NCBI GenBank assembly: GCA_030150265.1
Contig: JASLGG010000051.1
Span: forward strand, 108,162-172,161
Source: Protaetiibacter sp.
Lineage (GTDB): Bacteria > Actinomycetota > Actinomycetes > Actinomycetales > Microbacteriaceae
Direction of reading: 5' to 3'
DNA length: 64,000 nt
The translations under genes were made by a program, and so were the position numbers. This document shows positions 60,267 to 64,000 of this stretch, one piece after another (positions within the stretch are counted from its first letter, which is position 1; each line of letters begins with the position of its first letter). The notes beneath the pieces are model-generated. The model ran no database searches, was not told the DNA's origin, and saw only the letters and a program-made list of their open reading frames with translations.

Positions 60267-61439
60267 GTGTTCGTCTCCCATCTCGAGCTCGCCGACTTCC
60301 GCAACTACGAGACCGCATCCCTCGCGTTCGCGCCCGGGCCCAATCTCATCGTCGGCAGCAACGGGCAGGGCAAGACGAACCTGGTGGAGTCGATCGCCTA
60401 CCTCGCGACCCTCGGTTCGCACCGGGTGTCGTCGGATCAGGCGCTCATCCGTCAGGGGCGGGATGCGGCGGTCGTCCGCGCGCGGCTCGAGCACGCCGGG
60501 CGCCAGGTGCTGGTGGAGCTGCAGCTCAACCGGCAGGGCGCCAACCGCGCGCAGCTCAACCGTTCGCCCGCGAAGCCCCGCGATCTGCCCCGGCACGTGC
60601 ACGCCGTGCTCTTCGCGCCGGAGGATCTGGCCCTCGTCCGCGGTGAGCCGTCAGGTCGCCGGCGCTTCCTGGATCAGCTCCTCGTTCAGCTGACCCCGCG
60701 GATGTCGGGCGTGCTCGCCGACTACGATCGCGTGCTCCGTCAGCGCAACACGCTCCTGAAGTCGGCGCGTGCCGCGCGGGTCGCGGCCTCGCAGCTGTCG
60801 ACGCTCGACGTGTGGGACGAGCGCCTGGTGGACCTCGGATCGGAGATCATCGAGGCGCGCGGCGCGCTGGTCTCGGCACTGCGTCCCTTCGTGGGCGCCG
60901 CCTACGCCGCGGTCGCCGGCGAGGTCCACGAGGCCGAGCTCGCGAGCGAGCTCTCGATCCTGGGCGCGGCCCCCGACGAGGAGACCGAGGTGAGCGAGCA
61001 GACGGTCCGCACCGAGATCGGCCACGCCGAGGCGGCGAGTGCCTTCACCGCGGCGCTCGCCCGGAACCGGCGTTCCGATCTCGACCGCGGGCTCACCCTC
61101 TCGGGCCCCCACCGCGACGACCTGCTGCTGCGGCTCAACGGACTCCCCGCGCGCGGGTATGCGAGTCACGGCGAGTCGTGGTCGTTCGCGCTCGCGCTGC
61201 GCCTGGCATCCGCGGCGCTCCTCCGCGCCGAGTCGCCGACCGGCGATCCCGTGCTCATCCTCGACGATGTGTTCGCCGAGCTCGACGAGGCCCGTCGTCG
61301 CCGCCTCGCCGAGGCGGTCGGCGACTACGAGCAGGTGCTCATCACCGCGGCGGTCGAGTCGGATGTTCCTCCCGCGCTCGCCGCGCACACCGTCCGCATC
61401 CGTGCCGGACGGGTCGTCGCGGAGGGAGACGGAGCATGA
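60267..61439 (+). CDS. recF: DNA replication and repair protein RecF
   Basis: A 390-residue SMC-like ATPase: Walker A GSNGQGKT (30-37), signature LTLSGPHRDD and Walker B LILDDVFAELDEARR. It starts at GTG 60267, 6 bp after gnd, and its stop overlaps the DUF721 gene. Confidence 0.95.
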   Translation: MFVSHLELADFRNYETASLAFAPGPNLIVGSNGQGKTNLVESIAYLATLGSHRVSSDQALIRQGRDAAVVRARLEHAGRQVLVELQLNRQGANRAQLNRSPAKPRDLPRHVHAVLFAPEDLALVRGEPSGRRRFLDQLLVQLTPRMSGVLADYDRVLRQRNTLLKSARAARVAASQLSTLDVWDERLVDLGSEIIEARGALVSALRPFVGAAYAAVAGEVHEAELASELSILGAAPDEETEVSEQTVRTEIGHAEAASAFTAALARNRRSDLDRGLTLSGPHRDDLLLRLNGLPARGYASHGESWSFALALRLASAALLRAESPTGDPVLILDDVFAELDEARRRRLAEAVGDYEQVLITAAVESDVPPALAAHTVRIRAGRVVAEGDGA

Positions 61440-61930
61440 CGGACCGCGAGCCCGAGCACATCGCGGTCTACCGCCGCATCCGCAGGATCTTCGGCGCGCC
61501 GGCGGCGCGCTCGATCGACGCCCGCCGCCGCGACCGTCTCGCACAGGACGAGACCACGAAGCCTTTCGGCGCCGGCCGCGATCCGCGGGGGATCGACGCC
61601 GTGCTCGACGCCCTGACGGTCTCGATGGGCTGGACCTCCGCGATGTCGAAGTCGGAGCTGCTGGTCGCCTGGCCCGATCTGGTCGGCGCGGAGGTCGCCG
61701 CGCACGCCGATCCGGTGGCCGTCGAGGACGGTCTGCTCACCGTGCGATGCGACTCCACGGCCTGGGCTGCGCAGCTGCGCTCGATGCGCAACGTGGTGCT
61801 CGCGCGGATCGCGGAGCGGCACCCGGCCGCGGGCATCGAGTCGATCCGCTTCCTCGGCCCGGACGTCCCCTCCTGGAAACGCGGCCCCCGCGCGATTCCA
61901 GGGCGTGGTCCGCGCGATACTTACGGCTGA
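61436..61930 (+). CDS. dciA: DUF721 / DciA-family protein, candidate replicative helicase loader
   Basis: A 164-residue protein. DUF721 equals the DciA family, which replaces DnaC/DnaI as loader of DnaB in most bacteria, including mycobacterial Rv0004. The KH-like core is visible from VLDALTVSMGWTSAMSKSELLVAWPDLVGAEVAAH to the LRSMRNVVLARI segment. It overlaps recF (ATGA) and no DnaC or DnaI was seen in the window. Confidence 0.85.
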   Translation: MTDREPEHIAVYRRIRRIFGAPAARSIDARRRDRLAQDETTKPFGAGRDPRGIDAVLDALTVSMGWTSAMSKSELLVAWPDLVGAEVAAHADPVAVEDGLLTVRCDSTAWAAQLRSMRNVVLARIAERHPAAGIESIRFLGPDVPSWKRGPRAIPGRGPRDTYG

Positions 61931-62006
61931 GACGGCAAAAGAGGTCGCCGGGCGGAGAAAAGGCGCTCAGAGGCGATTTCTCGCAGCTTTCAGCGGGTCG
62001 CTGAGG

Positions 62007-62012
62007 TAGGAT
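62007..62012 (+). promoter_or_regulatory. Candidate -10 element for gyrB
   Basis: TAGGAT (TANNNT) about 65 bp before the gyrB ATG; no good -35 was found. Confidence 0.35.
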
Positions 62013-62078
62013 CGGAGACGGCCGCCGGCCCCGCCTCTCAGGGTACAGCGGCAGCGACCGTCAGGAGCCCCGCCCTAC

Positions 62079-64000
62079 ATGAATCCCCCCTCTTCGCGCC
62101 CCGCGCCGGACAACTACGGCGCCGAAGCCATCCAGGTTCTCGAGGGTCTCGAAGCGGTCCGCAAGCGTCCCGGGATGTACATCGGGTCGACCGGTCCGCG
62201 CGGCCTCCACCACCTCGTCTACGAGATCGTCGACAACGCGGTCGACGAGGCTCTCGCCGGGTACTGCGACGACATCCGGGTCACGATCCTGGCCGACGGC
62301 GGCGTGCGGGTCTACGACAACGGCCGCGGCATCCCGGTGGCCGAGCACCCGGTCGAGAAGAAGTCCACCGTCGAGGTCGTGCTCACCATCCTCCACGCGG
62401 GCGGCAAGTTCGGCGGCGGCGGCTACGCCGTCTCGGGCGGACTGCACGGCGTCGGCAGCTCGGTCGTCAACGCGCTCTCGCACCGCCTCGCCGTCGACGT
62501 CGAGCGCGAGGGCTTCCACTGGACCATGTCGTTCCACGACGGGGTGCCGGATGCGCCGCTCGCGAAGGGCGCGAAGTCCGACAGCACCGGCACCACGGTC
62601 ACCTTCTGGCCGAACGACGACATCTTCGAGACCGTCGAGTTCGACTACGAGACGCTCCGCACCCGCTTCCAGCAGATGGCGTTCCTCAACCGGGGCCTCA
62701 GCATCCGCATCACCGACGAGCGCGAGCTCGACGACGAGGGCCGGCCGCGTGCCGAGGTGTTCCTCTACGAGCGCGGTCTCGCCGACTACGTCGAGTACCT
62801 CAACAGCACCAAGAAGTCCGAGGTGATCCACCCCGAGATCATCGACTTCTCCTCCGAGGAGGTCTCGGGCGGCGGCGACTCCCCGGAGAAGCGCATCTCG
62901 CTCGAGATCGCGATGCAGTGGACCACCGCCTACTCCGAGAGCGTGCACACCTACGCCAACACGATCAACACCCACGAGGGCGGCACGCACGAGGAGGGCT
63001 TCCGCGCGGCGCTCACGACCCTCGTGAACCGCTACGCGCGCGAGAAGGGCCTGCTCAAGGAGAAGGACGAGAACCTCTCCGGCGACGACGTGCGCGAGGG
63101 GCTCACGGCGGTCATCTCGGTCAAGCTCAGCGAGCCGCAGTTCGAGGGCCAGACCAAGACCAAGCTCGGCAACACCGAGGCGAAGTCGTTCGTCCAGAAG
63201 ACGACCAACGACTGGTTGCGTGACTGGTTCGACCGCAACCCCACCGAGGGCAAGGAAATCTTTGTCAAGGCCAGCTTCGCGGCGCGAGCTCGTATCGCTG
63301 CGCGCAAGGCACGGGACCTGTCTCGTAAGAGCCTGCTCGGCACCAACTCGTTGCCCGGAAAGCTTGCCGACTGCCAGTCCGGCGACCCGACCGAGTGCGA
63401 GGTCTACATCGTCGAAGGCGACAGCGCCGGCGGTTCGGCGAAGTCGGGCCGCGACTCCCGGACGCAGGCAATCTTGCCGATTCGCGGCAAGATCATCAAC
63501 GTCGAGAAGGCGCGCATCGACCGGGTCCTGAAGAACACCGAGGTGCAGGCGCTGATCACTGCCCTTGGCACCGGTATTCACGAGGAATTCGACATCACCA
63601 AGCTGCGCTATCACAAGATTGTGCTGATGGCCGATGCCGACGTCGATGGCCAGCACATTCGTACGCTGCTACTCACCTTGTTGTTCCGGTTCATGCGACC
63701 GCTTATCGAAGCCGGGCACGTATATCTCGCCCAGCCACCGCTGTTCAAGATCAAGTGGACGCGGGACGACGCGGAATACGCGTATTCCGATCGCGAGCGC
63801 GACGGTCTGATCCAGATCGGTCTGGAAGCCGGCAAGAAATTGCCCAAGGACGACGCGATCCAGCGCTACAAGGGTCTCGGTGAGATGAATGCCGAGCAGT
63901 TGTGGGAGACCACGATGAACCCGGAGTCGCGCACCATGCTGCAAGTCACCGTCGAGGACGCCGTGAAGGCCGATGAGACCTTCGACATGCTGATGGGCAA
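62079..64000 (+). CDS. gyrB: DNA gyrase subunit B, cut by window end
   Basis: The first 640 codons of gyrB from ATG 62079; the frame stays open to the window edge. The GHKL ATPase domain is complete (YIGSTGPRGLHHLVYEIVDN, DNGRGIPV, GGLHGVGSSVVNALS), followed by the transducer and the TOPRIM domain (EGDSAGGSAKSGRDSRTQAI, DADVDGQHI). The composition changes abruptly near codon 380-392 (about 63214-63255): 14 of roughly 391 codons before this point end in A or T but about 45 of the following ~250 do, and the rare codon TTG is used repeatedly after it. The protein remains continuous and in frame. Confidence 0.93.
   Translation, partial: MNPPSSRPAPDNYGAEAIQVLEGLEAVRKRPGMYIGSTGPRGLHHLVYEIVDNAVDEALAGYCDDIRVTILADGGVRVYDNGRGIPVAEHPVEKKSTVEVVLTILHAGGKFGGGGYAVSGGLHGVGSSVVNALSHRLAVDVEREGFHWTMSFHDGVPDAPLAKGAKSDSTGTTVTFWPNDDIFETVEFDYETLRTRFQQMAFLNRGLSIRITDERELDDEGRPRAEVFLYERGLADYVEYLNSTKKSEVIHPEIIDFSSEEVSGGGDSPEKRISLEIAMQWTTAYSESVHTYANTINTHEGGTHEEGFRAALTTLVNRYAREKGLLKEKDENLSGDDVREGLTAVISVKLSEPQFEGQTKTKLGNTEAKSFVQKTTNDWLRDWFDRNPTEGKEIFVKASFAARARIAARKARDLSRKSLLGTNSLPGKLADCQSGDPTECEVYIVEGDSAGGSAKSGRDSRTQAILPIRGKIINVEKARIDRVLKNTEVQALITALGTGIHEEFDITKLRYHKIVLMADADVDGQHIRTLLLTLLFRFMRPLIEAGHVYLAQPPLFKIKWTRDDAEYAYSDRERDGLIQIGLEAGKKLPKDDAIQRYKGLGEMNAEQLWETTMNPESRTMLQVTVEDAVKADETFDMLMG

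Overview
The window is one end-to-end stretch of a high-GC actinobacterial chromosome that includes the replication origin. Third codon positions are almost all G or C. The origin-side gene order (pcnA-homologue / secreted DUF6049 protein / murJ / trxB / trxA ... parB / parA / rsmG / jag / yidC / yidD / rnpA / rpmH / dnaA / dnaN / gnd / recF / DUF721 / gyrB), the C-minus ribosomal proteins, the constant GGATGC/GCATCC words and a 37-bp TACTC-ACCAG type repeat all point to family Microbacteriaceae (order Micrococcales). The genus cannot be told from the sequence alone.

Layout. 1-13.4 kb is a metabolic region: isopentenyl-diphosphate isomerase, dCTP deaminase, glycerate kinase, a Nudix hydrolase, tRNA-Gly(CCC), an AlaX-type editing protein, a Tat-exported phosphoesterase, a heme-handling group (split-barrel protein, DUF2470 protein, heme oxygenase behind an iron box), a PIF1-like helicase and a CopD-CtaG membrane protein. 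13.4-18.5 kb holds HU, the zinc-free ribosomal proteins L28-L33-S14, an AlkD-like protein, a VapBC pair, and a zinc-uptake locus (znuC-znuB-zur) under a perfect Zur-type palindrome. 18.6-23.6 kb carries a three-gene 2-oxoacid dehydrogenase complex, an aminotransferase and a small membrane protein. 23.6-31.4 kb holds a WXG100-like protein with a large alpha/beta hydrolase, a tyrosine phosphatase with purB, an ECF sigma factor downstream of a membrane partner, small membrane proteins, and a MazEF pair with its operator.

31.4-34.9 kb is replication and translation: dnaB, then a 391-bp spacer with DnaA-box-like sequences, then rplI-rpsR-ssb-rpsF. 35-41.6 kb is a LacI-type regulator converging on a five-gene nucleoside-type (BMP family) ABC transporter operon that starts with a formyl-THF cyclo-ligase-like gene. 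41.7-50.3 kb carries the CCA-adding enzyme, a secreted protein, MurJ, the thioredoxin pair, an aminotransferase and a D-Ala-D-Ala ligase. 50.3-56.1 kb is chromosome segregation (parAB, three perfect parS sites), rsmG, jag, yidC, yidD, rnpA and rpmH. 56.2-64 kb is oriC, dnaA, dnaN, gnd, recF, the DciA-type DUF721 protein and the 5' part of gyrB.

The most unusual parts are: a GIY-YIG nuclease gene lying between parA and rsmG and flanked on both sides by inverted pairs of a 37-bp palindromic repeat (a REPIN-like arrangement without a RAYT transposase); an abrupt composition change inside gyrB near 63.2 kb; a duplicated start region in front of zur; a heme-degrading HugZ architecture apparently split over two adjacent genes; and a consistent TANNNT-6/7 nt-ATG start pattern that predicts leaderless mRNAs for at least seven genes.
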